Counted from the first letter of the stretch, positions 11,409 through 24,018 are shown. The stretch is 64,000 nt of DNA from Crotophaga sulcirostris (GCA_013397455.1 VYZB01000214.1:1191238-1255237); one strand, 5' to 3'. Numbers and translations: made by a program. Notes: generated from the letters alone by a model not told the origin.

Positions 11409-11888
11409 NNNNNNNNNNNNNNNNNNNNNNNNNNNNNNNNNNNNNNNNNNNNNNNNNNNNNNNNNNNNNNNNNNNNNNNNNNNNNNNNNNNNNNNNNNNN
11501 NNNNNNNNNNNNNNNNNNNNNNNNNNNNNNNNNNNNNNNNNNNNNNNNNNNNNNNNNNNNNNNNNNNNNNNNNNNNNNNNNNNNNNNNNNNNNNNNNNNN
11601 NNNNNNNNNNNNNNNNNNNNNNNNNNNNNNNNNNNNNNNNNNNNNNNNNNNNNNNNNNNNNNNNNNNNNNNNNNNNNNNNNNNNNNNNNNNNNNNNNNNN
11701 NNNNNNNNNNNNNNNNNNNNNNNNNNNNNNNNNNNNNNNNNNNNNNNNNNNNNNNNNNNNNNNNNNNNNNNNNNNNNNNNNNNNNNNNNNNNNNNNNNNN
11801 NNNNNNNNNNNNNNNNNNNNNNNNNNNNNNNNNNNNNNNNNNNNNNNNNNNNNNNNNNNNNNNNNNNNNNNNNNNNNNNNNNNNNNNN
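11409..11888. other. Assembly gap of 480 N
   Basis: 480 consecutive unknown bases. Any open frame crossing it is an artefact. The flanks do not resemble one another, so the gap is not obviously a collapsed tandem repeat. Confidence 0.99.
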
Positions 11889-12861
11889 GATGACTGTGTC
11901 ACCACAGGTGATGCAGAGCAGGCAGAGGGAAGGGTCAGCTCCAGGAGGGAGCTGGATCCAGGAACCGGGTTCAGGAGTGCAAGGATGTAGGATCAGGGGC
12001 AAACGGACAAGACAATGTCCTCACTGGACGCTGGCCATTGAAGAAGAGAGGTGATGCCCTCTTGATCCCTCAGCTTTATCATAAATATGATGTTTATGGG
12101 ATGGAATCCTCTGTTCACCAGTTTGGTGTCACCCATCCTGTCTACCCCTCCCTGAAAGTGCGACCCTTTCCTGCCCCTTTCCCTTAGGACTCCAGGAAGC
12201 TCCAGGATGGCCTTGGTTACTGGAGGAATAAGTATCAGCAATGGCCTTTCTGCACTCCAGTGCCCTGCGTTATCATTTCTAGAGAGAAATCCTGTCTGAA
12301 AAGCATGCAGTTAACTCTCAGAAAATGAAGTTACTTAGACAAGACTGAGTTGAAGTGAAAAAACTGATTCTACTTTAGCTCAAACCAGAACATGCGGAGG
12401 GCTGGATTTTTCAGTGATTTCCTCCTCACAGCCTTACAAGCCTTGTGGGGTTCGTGCCACCTTAGGAGCCCAGGCAGAGCTTGAAAGGTTTAAGTGCAAG
12501 AGAGACTGTATTTCCCAGAAAAGGGAAATTTAGATTTTATAAACCCCACACTACCCATTTTGCTCACATCCATTTTATTATTATAATTACTTAGATTACT
12601 TTTATTTAAAATTAAAGAAAACAATAATGAAAGGGTAACTAAATAAAAAAGCTCAGAGAAAGAAGGAAAACACTGTGGTTTCTGTTCAGAATTTTTAACC
12701 CTTCAGCAAGAGGAAAGGCTGGATATTTGGAGGTGGAGGAAAAGGCTGCTTCTTAGCTAAATAGAGACCACTAAGATTTCAATCTGCTCTTTTCAATGGA
12801 GCATTCATTCCTGCCCTTAAAGAAAGGTGAATCTCTCATGCTTTTTCTCTGTTTCAATGAG
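11889..12861. other. Unique sequence, AT-rich in its middle part
   Basis: No repeat or gene is recognised. The stretch 12540-12660 is strongly AT-rich. Confidence 0.5.
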
Positions 12862-12996
12862 TCATAGAATCACAGAATCATGGAATAGGTTGAATTGGAA
12901 GGGACCTTCAAACCCATCCAGTTCCACCCCCTGCCATGGGCAGGGACACCTCCCACTGGATCAGAGGGCTCAGAGCCCCATCCAACCTGGCCTTGT
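12862..12996 (-). mobile_element. CR1 LINE 3' end, group A, 135 bases
   Basis: The reversed double tail (TCATAGAATCACAGAATCAT) is followed by the group A 3' end, which stops after CCAACCTGGCCTTG. The extreme 5' truncation leaves no meaningful coding sequence. Confidence 0.9.
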
Positions 12997-13597
12997 AAAC
13001 AAGTTGTGACTCTTCAGATGTCTGCAACAAAACTTGACATGATAAAAACCTATAGATATATGATAAATATTATATTAAAATACTATATATATATATATAC
13101 ACAAGCACATAATAAATATATAAATGTGTGCAATGCAGTTTAAGTGAATTTAAAGGACAGGTCCAAACTCCAGAATGTCCTTTGCATTGGCACCTCTCCG
13201 TGATGGGCTCTACAGATACCAAAGGCTCACCTATGGGTCTGTCTTGCTGTTGACTGTTTCATCATCAGTGAGTTATGGATGCACAGAGCTGCTTTCTCAC
13301 TGCTGGGAAATTCCAAAAGACTTTGTCAAATGTGGGAATTTTGAGGAGAAAAAAATGCACACTTCTGTGCCAAGGGGAGGTCTAATTTCCACAGAAACAC
13401 CTATTGCAGAGACACCCACTCCCTCCATCCCCACTGGGGTCTACTGCGATGGCAACACTGTAGAGCTCACCCCAGGACGAGCTGGGAGGTGAGAAGGGTG
13501 ATGTTTGCTGCAGCATGTCACCTCTCGGTTAATGGTCCTGTGCTCCAGCAATGGAGCAACTGTCTTCATCCCTGTCTCAGCTCACCTGAAAATCTTA
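12997..13597. other. AT-rich unique sequence with a TA repeat
   Basis: The left part is AT-rich and carries the TA microsatellite at 13084-13099. The right part has a 105-codon open frame (13175-13492) with no recognisable motif and no supporting splice sites. Confidence 0.5.
13084..13099. repeat. (TA)8 microsatellite
   Basis: Eight uninterrupted TA units lie inside an AT-rich stretch. The locus is probably polymorphic in length. Confidence 0.85.
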
Positions 13598-13896
13598 GGG
13601 CTCTTTCTCCAGCAGTGTAGGGATAGGACGAGGGGGAAGGGTTTTCATCTGAAAGAGGGGAGACTGAGATGAGATCTTAGGAAGAAATGTTTTCCTGTGA
13701 GGGTGGGGAGGCCCTGTCCCAGGTTGCCCAGAGCAGTGGTGGCTGCCCCATCCCTGGAGCTGTTCAAGGCCAGGTTGGATGGGGCTTGGAGCCCCCTGAT
13801 GCAGTGGGAGGTGTCCCTGCCCATGGCAGGGGGATGGAACTGGATGGGCTTTAATGTCCTTTCCAACCCAAACCACTCAGTGATTCTATGATTCTG
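13598..13896 (+). mobile_element. CR1 LINE 3' end, group A, about 300 bases
   Basis: It begins near GGGCTCTTTCTCCAGCAGTG, a diverged form of the group A GGGCTCTTGATCAGGGAGTG. It runs through GAGGGTGGGGAGGCCCTGTC to the tail GTGATTCTATGATTCTG. The C-terminal frame RLDGAWSPLMQWEVSLPMAG stays open to the end. Confidence 0.92.
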
Positions 13897-14305
13897 CCAT
13901 CCTTGCAGTGCTCGCTGGCTGACGCTCTCTGTACACACCTGTGATCCCCCTGCAGGGCTCCCTCATGGACCCTGAGTCTAAACAAAGCTTTTCAGCCTCA
14001 AACAACTGATTTGAAGTGAATTAGACAAATAATTAAGATAATCATCAGTCTGAAGTTGTTGCTGGCAGGTCAAGTTCCCATTTCAGGATCCAGCCCCAAG
14101 GTCCAGCAAAGCGAGCTTTGTTCTCAGTGACAACGCTGTATCCGTGCAGGTACAGTGGATGAGTCGAGAAAGGCATCTCCAGTGCCTGCAGTCTGCTACA
14201 GCAAGGCAAATAGAGATTATAATACTGTAAATGCCTTTGAGTGTGATAGTTGCTGAAATAAGAGACATCTCAAAGCAGGGACTCATGGCTGCTAGAGATG
14301 CTGTA
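13897..14305. other. Unique sequence, nothing recognised
   Basis: This spacer separates two group A CR1 copies whose 3' tails point toward each other. No gene or repeat is seen. Confidence 0.5.
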
Positions 14306-14478
14306 TCATTGAATCATAGAAAGATTCAGGTTGGAAGGGACTTTAAAGCCCATCCAGTTCCAACCCCCTGCCATGGACAGGGACACCTCCCACTGGATCA
14401 GGGGGCTCAAAGCCCCATCCAACCTGGCCTTGCACACCTCCAGGGATGGGGCAGCCACCACTTCTCTGGGCAACTTCC
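14306..14478 (-). mobile_element. CR1 LINE 3' end, group A, about 170 bases
   Basis: The reversed tail TCATTGAATCATAGAAAGAT is followed by TTGGAAGGGACTTTAAAGCC and the group A 3' region, which ends after CTTCTCTGGGCAACTT. It is strongly 5'-truncated. Confidence 0.9.
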
Positions 14479-17400
14479 CACCCCTCATCTCTTTTCCAGT
14501 TCTCATTACAGTGGTGGAAGCTGCCTTTCTTTCTTGTTATAATGTGTAAAACTCTACAAAGGACTCAAAACTTCTTCTTTCTAGGGGTTTCCACTGTGCT
14601 GGGTTGTGCCTGCACATTTGTGATGCCCAAAGCTCAGCGCAGCACATGTATGCCTGAATCTGGTTTGCTGAATTTTATTGACTTTTTCTGTGTGTTTTAC
14701 CCAAAGAACATTTCAGCATCTCTTTCTGGATCTCTCATGAGTCCCAAGAAGGAAGTGTCATTTGCCCTACACGCTCCTTAAAGGGGATGACAAGCTCCTA
14801 GGAAAGCAAGAATATGCATTGGTTTCTGTGCAGTGGCAACCAGGAAGGGAATTAAAATTACGATATGTTGCCATGGTAATGAAGTCCCAGGATTTGGCTA
14901 GGAGGAAAAGTGAGGTTGTAGCTAGTTGCTCATGAATTCCTCAGTAGGTTTTTCAATACTCGGTTTCCTTTAAATGAAATTGGAGGAAGACTTGCAGTTC
15001 ATAGTGGGGATAAAATTTTTATGAAGCTAAATCTAGGCAGTGTTTTAGTGTCAGTCAGCGTTAACCCACAGCATGAACACATAAATAATTGACATTTCAA
15101 ATACCCCAGTGCTCTGAGTTAGAGCCCTGGCAGCACTGGAGGGCTGGTGCTCAGTAGGCAGCGTTGGGCAGCCCAGGAGCTCACGAGCCTCTTCCCGAGA
15201 AGCCTGGGCATCCTCCCGCTGTCCCACATCCTAACAGGATTTCTTCTGACCAGAATGAAACAAGTTACATCTGAGAGGTTTCCTTGAGTTTAGCTGCACA
15301 GGGCAGTATTTGCAGCTCTCTCTTGAAGTCCAGTTTTCTGCTTCTCTGTAGGAGCCTGGCTGTGTGTGCGTGTGTGTGATCAACTCTACCCCTGCCAGGA
15401 GCCCAAATAAAGAGAATCCTGAAACAGGTGAACAGAAAAAGAAATGTAGTTAATAAATAATCATAGAAAAGTAGTAGAGTAAAAAGATTGCAAAGCACTG
15501 CTTGTTTGCAAGGGTGATGATTCTTTCTGAAAATAGAGATCTGAAAGAAAAAGGACATTTTCTTTTGGTTTTTTTTGGTCAACCCTGCCCTTAGTTCCAC
15601 CTTTACATCTACACCAAACTTAAGTTGAGCTGGTTGAAAATTAAATGAAAATAATTTAAAAAACAATAACAAAACCCAACTTTTAATGTTTTTAGCAAGA
15701 ATAACACTTGGTAAAGGGAACTGGCTATAGGTTTTCCCCAAATTTGATTTTAATAATTCTATTTTTTTGCTTTTCTTTCCCTCTCTTTTTCAAAGACAAA
15801 TGGGAAAGGTAGAGGGGGAGAACAGGTCATGTGTCTGCAGAGCAAGACAGAGGGCCAGTAGGAAAGGCAAGGGAACAAAATCAAAGCACAGAGAAATGGT
15901 AACTTTGAGGGCTTTCAAGGACCAATTTCAGGAAGAAAAAAAGGCATTTTTTTGTGACAGTGAGATGTTCTACATCGAAAAACAGTCTTAGGTGAGAAAG
16001 AGTCTCTGGAGAGAAAGAAGTGCCATGCGGAGACTTCTTCCCTCTGCTCGACTCCACGGAGCAGCTGGACAGGGAGGATGGTGGTGTGGTGTCTGGGTCA
16101 CTCAGGCAGGGCTGCAGCCCCACGCTCCGTCCAAGGCTGCCCAGCTCCCCCCGCCCTCCCAGGCCCCTCACACCACTGTCTCCCTCTGCAGAGCCAGCGA
16201 GCGAGCTGGACCTTGAAGCAGACCTTGCCAAAGTCCAATCCTTCTGCTACAGGCATTTAGTTTTCCATGTTTCCTCCATTGCTCCCAAGCATCAACACCA
16301 GGTAGGATTGGCAGCTATTGGGAAGGGGAAAACTCAGCTTGTCATAGCAGCAGCATGGATGTTTGTTGGGTAAATACATGTGCTCAAGTAAAATTTCATC
16401 CTTGCTGCTACAGGCTGGGTTGCTGTCAGCTCTGGTTGGTGTTGGCCGGTATCTACACTGTGGGGAGCAGGCAGTGGCTTTTCATTCAACTCTGGAGTTT
16501 TTTAATATAAGCTGTAGAGGTTTTTAATATCTGTCTCACAACATTCTTCCTACCATGGCTATAAAACAAGCACTTCACTGTTAGAAGACACAAGTGGAAG
16601 TAGTTCAGCTTGATATTGGGAAAACTGGTGGATTAGACAGGCCAAAGCCCCCTGCACCTGTTTCAGCTCTGAGTCATAGCTCATCCACATTATTATCAGG
16701 GTGATTGCTAGGAACAAATACCTCAGAGCCCTTTTCAGCTCTACAATAACTGTAAAAAGGCGAAAACAAAGGTTCAAATAAAGAAATCAGTACTCAGTCA
16801 CATACGGCTCCTGCTGTGTATGCCTCTGCTGCGCAAGAGAAAAAGTAACCCAGGTGCCTAAGGAGCTGCAGGTACAGGATGGCATAGGGGCACACCAGTA
16901 CAGCTGTGGCTGGGACACTGGGAAAGGCTGGAGTCTTGCAGTTGCACAGAGCCAAGAATAGCACCTAGCTCTTCCCAGTAGGTGTTCCCAGATCCACCAG
17001 TGATTTCATTCCCTAAAAATCACCTGCCAGAAGGGCTGGGTTTGACTTTTGCAGCTCTCACAAACCAGCTTGCTGATCCTCTGCTGAGATGCCCAGCCAG
17101 CTCAAGGGCTTTTTTCCCCTTTCCCCTTTTACCTCTACTCCCTTCTACTCTGGGGTGGGGTTGCAATGGGCCTTTTCTGACAAACAAGCAGCACAGTGTC
17201 CTGGAGGTGACTTTGGGAGCTCCAAATCCCTTTAGCAGCCCACCTTCCATATTAGTCCTAGATAAATGCCCTTTAGGCCCTTTCAAGAGGGAGAACTGGC
17301 ATCCCATGGTGGCTCTTGAGGTAAGAAGGAAGCAAGGAGCTCTCAGCAAGCAGACCTTGTAGAAGTGCCTGTTAGGTGAGTCCTGGCCATGAAAACAGGA

Positions 17401-18567
17401 ACATATAATTGCCCCAGGGAGGGATGGTGCTGGAGGAGGTTAGGGTGAGGGTGATACCCTGTGATTTGCACCAAAGCTCATCCCTCTGCAAGACTGAGGG
17501 AGTGTGTAAATGTTGACGACAGTAACATAAGTGTTAATGGCCATTGGATGTTGTTTGCACAGGGTCCCTGCATGCTGGTGGGAATGCGTGGTGCTCTCGT
17601 GGGCCGGCGCTGTGTGGTCTGACCTCTCTGTGTGCACCAGTGCAGAAGAAGCATTTTGTACTCCTGGGTGGTGGTCAGTGGACCTTCTCCACTGTTCAGG
17701 CCCCTTGGGTGTCTTCTGCGGAGCTGTCAAGGGAGAAGAGGGCAGCGTGCTGGGCTTCACTAAAACCCTTGCAGACCTCCAAAACTTGGATGTTGTTCAG
17801 AGCTGTATCTGAATAGCATCCTTTGTAGTCCCCACAGCACCTGATGATATGCCAGGGCTTCTGATGATGAGGTTTGTTTTGAGTGGAAACAGGCCATTGC
17901 GGAAGAAATCTCCCTTGCATTTGATATCACGCTTCCCTCTAAAGCCTTGGAGGTCAGAAAAAGGACAGAAGCACTGCTTTTGCTGTGCATAGCGATGGGT
18001 TTTTTTTCAGATGGGAATCTTAACTGAGCTTTTCCACGCTTGGGAAAACCTGAGACCTTCTGAATATCAAACTTTGGAACCTTCCCCTCCGCCGTGAGCC
18101 TGGCAACCAAGAGCCCTGCTGTGCACCCAAGAGGTGAGCGGCACTGCCTGGCAGTGGCTCCACACACCAAGAGAAAGTAAACCACGGGAATCACTCCTGG
18201 CTCTTTCTCTTCAGTGCTACACCTGGGCTGGCTCCACCGTGGCATGTGAACGAAGTGCCAGGTTGGCTGCTCTTGGATCAGTAGGGGGATCTAGGGTTTT
18301 CTTGGGTTTGTTTTGGAAGTTTTTTAGACTATGAGAAAACAAAAGTACCAGAGCGAAGACTTCTCTTCCTCCCTATTGTGCTAAGTTGAGCCAGACTCAC
18401 GTGACTGCTTGCTCAACCTGGGAAGCAATGGCCATCAGACCACTCAGAGATACAGAGGTGGGCAAGGGTGCTTATTTAATGTAACTTTTCTTTTTACTGC
18501 TAGATATGAATGGCTTCTAGCACTGGTCAAAAATGCAAAAATGACTATGAGGTGTCTCCTTAGTGGG
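14479..18567. other. Long unique stretch
   Basis: Four kilobases without CR1. It contains a short GT-rich stretch near 15359-15378 and a GC-richer block (16020-16310) that includes the exon-like segment listed below. Other open frames here have no recognisable motif. Confidence 0.5.
16192..16301 (+). other. Candidate internal coding exon, unidentified
   Basis: A 110-base segment is preceded by a long C/T tract ending in CTCCCTCTGCAG and followed by CAG then GTAGGA, both good splice consensus. One of three frames is open across it, giving 36 codons including LDLEADLAKVQSFCYRHLVF. The other two frames contain stops. The block is GC-richer than its surroundings and contains several CpG. The open frame continues upstream to 16020. 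I do not recognise the peptide. It could be a real exon, an unannotated alternative exon or chance, since chance matches of this quality are common in 64 kb. Confidence 0.2.
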
Positions 18568-18857
18568 AATCATAGAATGGTTTGGGTTGGAAGGGACCTC
18601 AAAGCCCACCCAATTCCAGTCCCCTGCCATGGGCAGGGACACCTCCCACTGGATCTGGGGGCTCCAAACCCCATCCAATCTGGCCTTGAACACCTCCAGG
18701 GATGGGATAGCCACCACTGCTTTGGGCAACCTGGGACAGGGCCTCCCCACCCTCACAGCAAAACATTTCTCCCTAAGATCTCATCTCAATCTCCCCTCTT
18801 TCTGCTGAAAACTTCCCCTCCTCCTATCCCTGCATTTCCTGATCAAAGATCCCTCCA
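18568..18857 (-). mobile_element. CR1 LINE 3' end, group A, about 290 bases
   Basis: The reversed tail AATCATAGAATGGTTTGGGT leads into the group A 3' region, which fades at GATCAAAGATCCCTCC (elsewhere GATCAAGAGCCCCTCC). Its 5' side abuts an A-rich tract. Confidence 0.92.
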
Positions 18858-18881
18858 TAGACCTCCAAATTGGACCTATTT

Positions 18882-18948
18882 TAAATTAAAATAATAAATA
18901 AAAACCCAAACGAACACCACCACCAAAAAAAAACAAAAACCCAAATAG
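18882..18948. repeat. A-rich low-complexity tract
   Basis: A-rich sequence with ACC and CAA interruptions lies between two minus-strand CR1 copies. It adjoins the 5' end of the first, so it is not that element's tail. Confidence 0.75.
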
Positions 18949-18999
18949 AAGTTCTCCCATGAACCTGTTTTTCCTTCTTTTTAGTTCTTTCTTTTTCAG

Positions 19000-19106
19000 T
19001 CATAGAATGATAGAGCGGTTTGGGTTGGAAGAGACCTCAAAGCCCACCCAGTTCCAACTTACCTCCCACTGAATCAGGTTGCTCAAAGCCCCAACCAACC
19101 AGGTCA
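19000..19106 (-). mobile_element. CR1 LINE 3' end with small internal deletion
   Basis: The reversed tail TCATAGAATGATAGAGCGG is followed by TTTGGGTTGGAAGAGACC. The usual CCCCTGCCATGGGCAGGGAC block is missing, and ACCTCCCACTGAATCAGG follows directly. The variant GTTGCTCAAAGCCCC suggests a slightly older source than most group A copies. Confidence 0.85.
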
Positions 19107-22100
19107 AAATATTGAGAAATATTTATAAATAACGTGTCTTAATCACTGTTTAAGAGACACTTTCCACTTTCAGTAAAAACTTGCACAGTTGTCAGAATTT
19201 GTTGGGATGTGCAGATTTCCAAGGTGCTGATCCTAACTGATATTTTTTGAGAACTATTCCATTTAAAAGGTTTGTCACTCAAATGTTTGCTAAGTGGAAG
19301 CTGACAATCACACATCTCTAGCACGCTCAAGAAAGGGTTATTAATATATATGAGATTTGGATTGACTCAACTTTCCTGCTAGGAACCAAGGTGCGGAAAG
19401 TAAATAAATAAACAGGGAGAAGATAAATCTAGACATGGCCATTGAAAAGGAATTCTTAATTAGATCAAAGCTTCTCCAAATCTTTTAATGGTCTTTTCTG
19501 ATAAAGGCTCCCATTTGGGTTATTTTCTCTAATATCTTTTCAAAAGAATAAAATTAAACTGTTTAAGTCCCTGAGCTAATTAGCAATGTGCCATTTCAGC
19601 CAAAACTAAAACTTCCAGCTTAAAAACTAACTGTATTTTATTCAAAGAATGAAAACTTCCAGAGGAAATATGAACAGCTTCTTCAGGAAGTGTGAGGAAT
19701 GGGAAGACCCTCTGCTTATTGCGTGTGTTCTTCCAGCAAAAGCCCTCTGAAACAAACTCTCATTTCCCGTTGGAAAAGTAAATGTCTCCAATCAACTGAA
19801 GACGTTGTGTTTTGGCATTAAAAGGAATTGCTAAAAGTTCTTAACCAGAAGCAGGAGCTAGACTGGTAAAAGGAAACCTCTGTGGGATGTGTGTCGCCTC
19901 CCACTTGTTTTGAGCGTCGGGACGCATCCGACCAGGGATGGCAAGTCTGCGGTGCCCGGCTTAGTCAGGCAAATCATTACCAAAAAACAAGTCTGTGGTG
20001 CAAGCACTGGATGTGTTGAAACATTATTACAGTGTTCTCAGGGGTTGTTCATTTTAATCAATGCCTGGATGGTCAGATTGGGTCTGTTTTCTCTCTTTTG
20101 TGAATTACTGTGCAATCCAGCATTAATGAAGGTCTAATTGTGTAGTGTTATTGTTAAAGAAGGTAATACAAGCCTGGGAATACTGGCAAGGAAATGAACT
20201 TTTGAGGTCTATGCCAGTAGTTAACCCTCTGAACCAACTCTGGTGAATGAGTAGATCAAACAGAACTTTAACTTTCAGCTCAAACAGAGCCACCACCCAT
20301 TTTGTAGACTTTTCATTAAGTTTTTCCCAATGAATTTTAATTATGTTTCTGTTGCTATTCCTCTGGTGAGAGAAACTGGCTGCAGGGAAAAGACCACAGC
20401 TCCTCCTGGTACCATCTGTGCCAGTTAGACCTGGGAAGCACTGGAATTTCAGAATACTGGGACTCCTGCCAGAGGTCTGGCATGATCTAGACTTCAGAGC
20501 TTTGCCTTTGACTGTGCTCATCAGAGCTTTCCTCATTTGCCCCTTGGCAGGTAGGTTTTACAGAGGAGTGATGGGTCTTCTGGCTCCAGTTTTGCCAGGC
20601 AACTGGTTTTTAAGAAGGTGTAGAGATATTGTAAGCCTTCATCAGTGAGAGAAATAGATTCAGACCAGTGTGGTGATAATGAGGACCACTGTGCTATCCA
20701 TAGTGTTCACAAACCAGGGCTCTGTGTGTTGATGGTTGCAGTCATAGCAGTTTCATAGCTCAGCTGTGCTGATCACCATGTGCTGTGAGATACAGGCTCT
20801 GGAGGGCAAGATCAGGGCTGAGGGGTTGTTTGGTGCTGTACCTGTCTGAGGAATGTTTTAAAGGGCAAGGTAACTTCTCAGTTCCTGATAGATGGACTTC
20901 TGACTGACCCCAGAGCTGTTTGTTTCTCACTGTTCCAGTGACATCCTGTTGTTGCTCTGACTGAACTCAACAGTCTGGGATGACTGTCAGCTGGCTCCAG
21001 AAAGGGAGAGCGAGGGAAGTTACAACCACTTTTCTGATTTGCCTCCTATTTACTCCTTGGCCAGCAGCAAGAGGGTCTGAGCCAATTACTAAAAATACAG
21101 TCTTGGATAAAGGTAAGTTTGCCAGCAGGAACTTCTCTGCAGGAATCCTTGCATCCATTCTAGCACAAAATTACATATGATGTGGGGAGAAGTTGGTGTC
21201 CCACTGTTCCTATATCCTGCCAAGGTGCCTTTGTCTGGGTTCCTGCTGAGCCATGGCTGGCTGCAACTGGAGATGCGCGGGCCCTTCTCCCAGCCAGAAC
21301 TGTGTCTCTACTGACAGAATAAATAAGAGGAAAACCTTTCTGCAGTGGCCCTGCAAAAGTGTTCTGGTGGATGACCGAGTTGCTCAAGGCAATAGAAGAC
21401 AATACTTATGATGGGTGGGGAATGACATTGGGTGGGGATACAGGATAGATGGTGGTGGGTTTATGGGTCTGATGATGCTGTGTGTGATGGTTGCCAGTAG
21501 TAACTCCAAACTCTGTTGTGGGGAGTTTAGAACAAGTTTGATCAATGCTCTCTGCAAATCTTTTTTGTCCTATGTTCACATCTCCTCATTTTCTCTCTTA
21601 ATCTGTCCTTAGTGTAAAAGGAGATACCAAGGTGAATCCAGGCATTACATCATGGACATCCTGTTGCTTCAGACCCCGGCGTGTGTTTGACTTGGCTAAT
21701 GTTTCTTTCTCAAGATCGATGAGTGTCCATCCTGTTTGCCTTTCTCTGAAGATAAAATAACCTCCCTCCCCAGCCCTCCTGGGATTAGATTCCAGGTCTG
21801 GGCAGCCCAACTGTGACAAAGGACAGGTGTGGGTCTGCAGGCAGGACGGGATGCTGGGGCATCCCTGCTGCCCTGTGGGTGTTGTTCTTGCGAGACAACC
21901 TATCTCCATGACCATTACAATTAGCAGGGGCCTCTGCTCCCTGCCCTGCTCAACAGGCTGTGTGTGCTTGGGGAGAAAAATGAGAGGAGGGAATTGGAAG
22001 ATATTACTGTTTAGGGGAAGTGTAGAGGAGAAGGTAATAGATGTGAGGAAGGGGAAAAAAGACAGTAAAGTGTTCCAAGAGTTGGTCTAAAGATGGACAA

Positions 22101-23524
22101 AGCGATGGTATAACACACATCAGTCCTGTGTAGGCACTGTGTGTCTCTGTTCTTGGCTGTGTGCTTGTTTCTCTTAACTCTCTCATTTCTTGGTCTTGGT
22201 TGGGTCTGGGTGTAGGGATGGATTCTTCCCTCCAGAAAGCAGAAGATCCCCATACCTCTACAGTGTCCTTGGAAGAGCCAACGACAAACCCACTGAGGCT
22301 GCACAAACTGGGAGAGTTAAAGTCATGGAGCAACCGGCAGCAAAGACAACTCTAAGCCAGGGCCTCCCATCCGTCAGTAATTTAAGCTTTCTCTAAGCAT
22401 TGGTAAAGGCTCTGGATGGCCACAGTGGCTACAGCAAACATCTGTATTTGATCCCTAACAGGAAGATTTGTGTTGAAGGAAGCAACAGGAAGAGGGGTGT
22501 TGGTTTCCAAAGGGAAACTTAGATGGCAAAGCCAAAGACAGTCACAGGTTGTGGGACCATAATTTGGGTAAAATACGGGTTCTTCAGGTTTCTTGTGGTG
22601 TAACAGCAGTCAAAGACCCCACTACAAGTCTTGGTATGACTGTGCTGTGCTAACGCTGTCCGTTGTATTGCAGGTTGGGATTTTTTTTCTGCTGAAGACT
22701 TTACGCCTGCTTTACACCATGGATATCACAGATTCGATTCTTCCTTCTGGGTCATGAAGGAGTTCGTGACAGCTGGGGATTAATCCTGTCTCTGGCTGAT
22801 GTTGCAAAAGTCCTCCTCTGTTCTTTGGCAAAGTGGTCCAGCAGGCATAGCCTGATACAAACATGACCTTGTTCTTATGCTCCCCCAGGCTGTGACAAAT
22901 CCTAGCAGGGAGCAAACTCTTCTTCGGTCTGGATGAGTGTGGGCTCTTTGCACTCCAAAATGAAGCCTCTTTCCTTGGGTGAGCGCAGATGTTCTTGCAA
23001 CAACACTGAGCACAAATCCCACATTGAGAGCTGTTGCTGGTGCAGATGTGATTTAGTTTTTCTACACTGCTGTTTAGTTTATCTGTTACAGTAGATGTCC
23101 CTGCTGTGGTTTAGCACAATTCTGCGAAGACAAAGGCTTCAAAAAAACCCCAAAATGCAAACTCTTGTGACCAGTTCTTCCAGGGGAGACAGAGCAAGCA
23201 GAAGGAAACTGCAGAACTTAACCTGGGTTAACTAAACAGATTCTTAAACTCTGTTTCAACATAAGACTTCTAACATTACCTGCTTGGTATGTCGTAGCCA
23301 GGGATAAGAGCCACTGCTGAGCACACAGTTAATCACAGAGTCAGCTGCCACCAGATATTCTGGGACATAAAACTTGTAAGGGAGAGCTCTTTCTCTGACA
23401 TCTTTCATGACACAATGAGAAATATGAATAAAGGATGGGAAATCTCAGATGATAGGGCATACACCAGCCTCAGAATGGGACTGAAGTGCAAATTCTTCTG
23501 CAGAATGGCTTATGTGTTCACTTC
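19107..23524. other. Long unique stretch, 4.4 kb
   Basis: This is the second-longest CR1-free run in the window. It holds many short open frames and one signal-peptide-like frame ending at a strong donor site (listed separately). No identifiable gene or RNA is seen. Confidence 0.5.
20980..21112 (+). other. Candidate first coding exon with signal-like peptide
   Basis: An ATG at 20980 opens 44 codons. They include the hydrophobic stretch TTTFLICLLFTPWPAA, which resembles a signal peptide or membrane anchor. The segment ends at AAAG then GTAAGT, a near-perfect splice donor (phase 1). Nothing upstream identifies a promoter and I do not recognise the protein. The reading rests on one hydrophobic run and one donor site, so chance is the default explanation. 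Confidence 0.12.
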
Positions 23525-24018
23525 TGCAGTCCTCAGCACAGGAAGGACATGGATCTGTCAGAGCAAGTCCAGAGGAGGCAATAGAGATGATCCAAGGGCT
23601 GGAGCAACTCATACCCAAGGACAGGCTGAGAGAGTTGGGGTTGTTCAGCTTGGAGAGGAGAAGGCTCTGGGGAGATCTTAGAGCAGCCTCCCAGTACTGA
23701 AAGGGACTCCAGGAAAGCTGGGGAGGGGCTCTTGATCAGGGAGGGCAGGGACAGGACAAGGGGTAATGGATTTCAGCTGCAAGAGGGGAGATTGAGATGA
23801 GATCTTATGAAGAAATGTTTTGCTGTGAGGGTGGGGAGGCCCTGGCCCAGGTTTCCCAGAGCAGTGGTGGCTGCCCCATCCCTGGAGGTGTTCAAGGCCA
23901 GGTTGGATGGAGCTTGGAGCCCCCTGATCCAGTGGGAGGTGTCCCTGCCCATGGCAGGGGGTGGAACTGGATGGGCTTTAATGTCCCTTCCAAATGAAAC
24001 CATACCATGATTCTATGC
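23525..24018 (+). mobile_element. CR1 LINE, group A, about 495 bases
   Basis: It starts at GCAGTCCTCAGCACAGGAAG. It encodes [20 protein letters not shown], then the RLDGAWSPLIQWEVSLPMAG end, and closes with CCATGATTCTATG. Unlike the 30541, 38882 and 51897 copies it has GATCTTATGAAG in place of GATATCAGGAAG, but it shares their GTTTCCCAGAG. The ORF2 reading is broken by the CAGTACTGA stop near 23700. Confidence 0.93.

Noticed and set aside
11294..12002. Several open frames of 170-217 codons spanning the N gap
   Set aside because: They consist almost entirely of unknown residues and are artefacts of the gap.
22202..22355. Exon-like segment starting after GGTCTGGGTGTAG with frame MDSSLQKAEDPHTSTVSLEE
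   Set aside because: The pyrimidine tract is interrupted by G-rich bases, there is no known homology, and another frame on the same strand is equally open.
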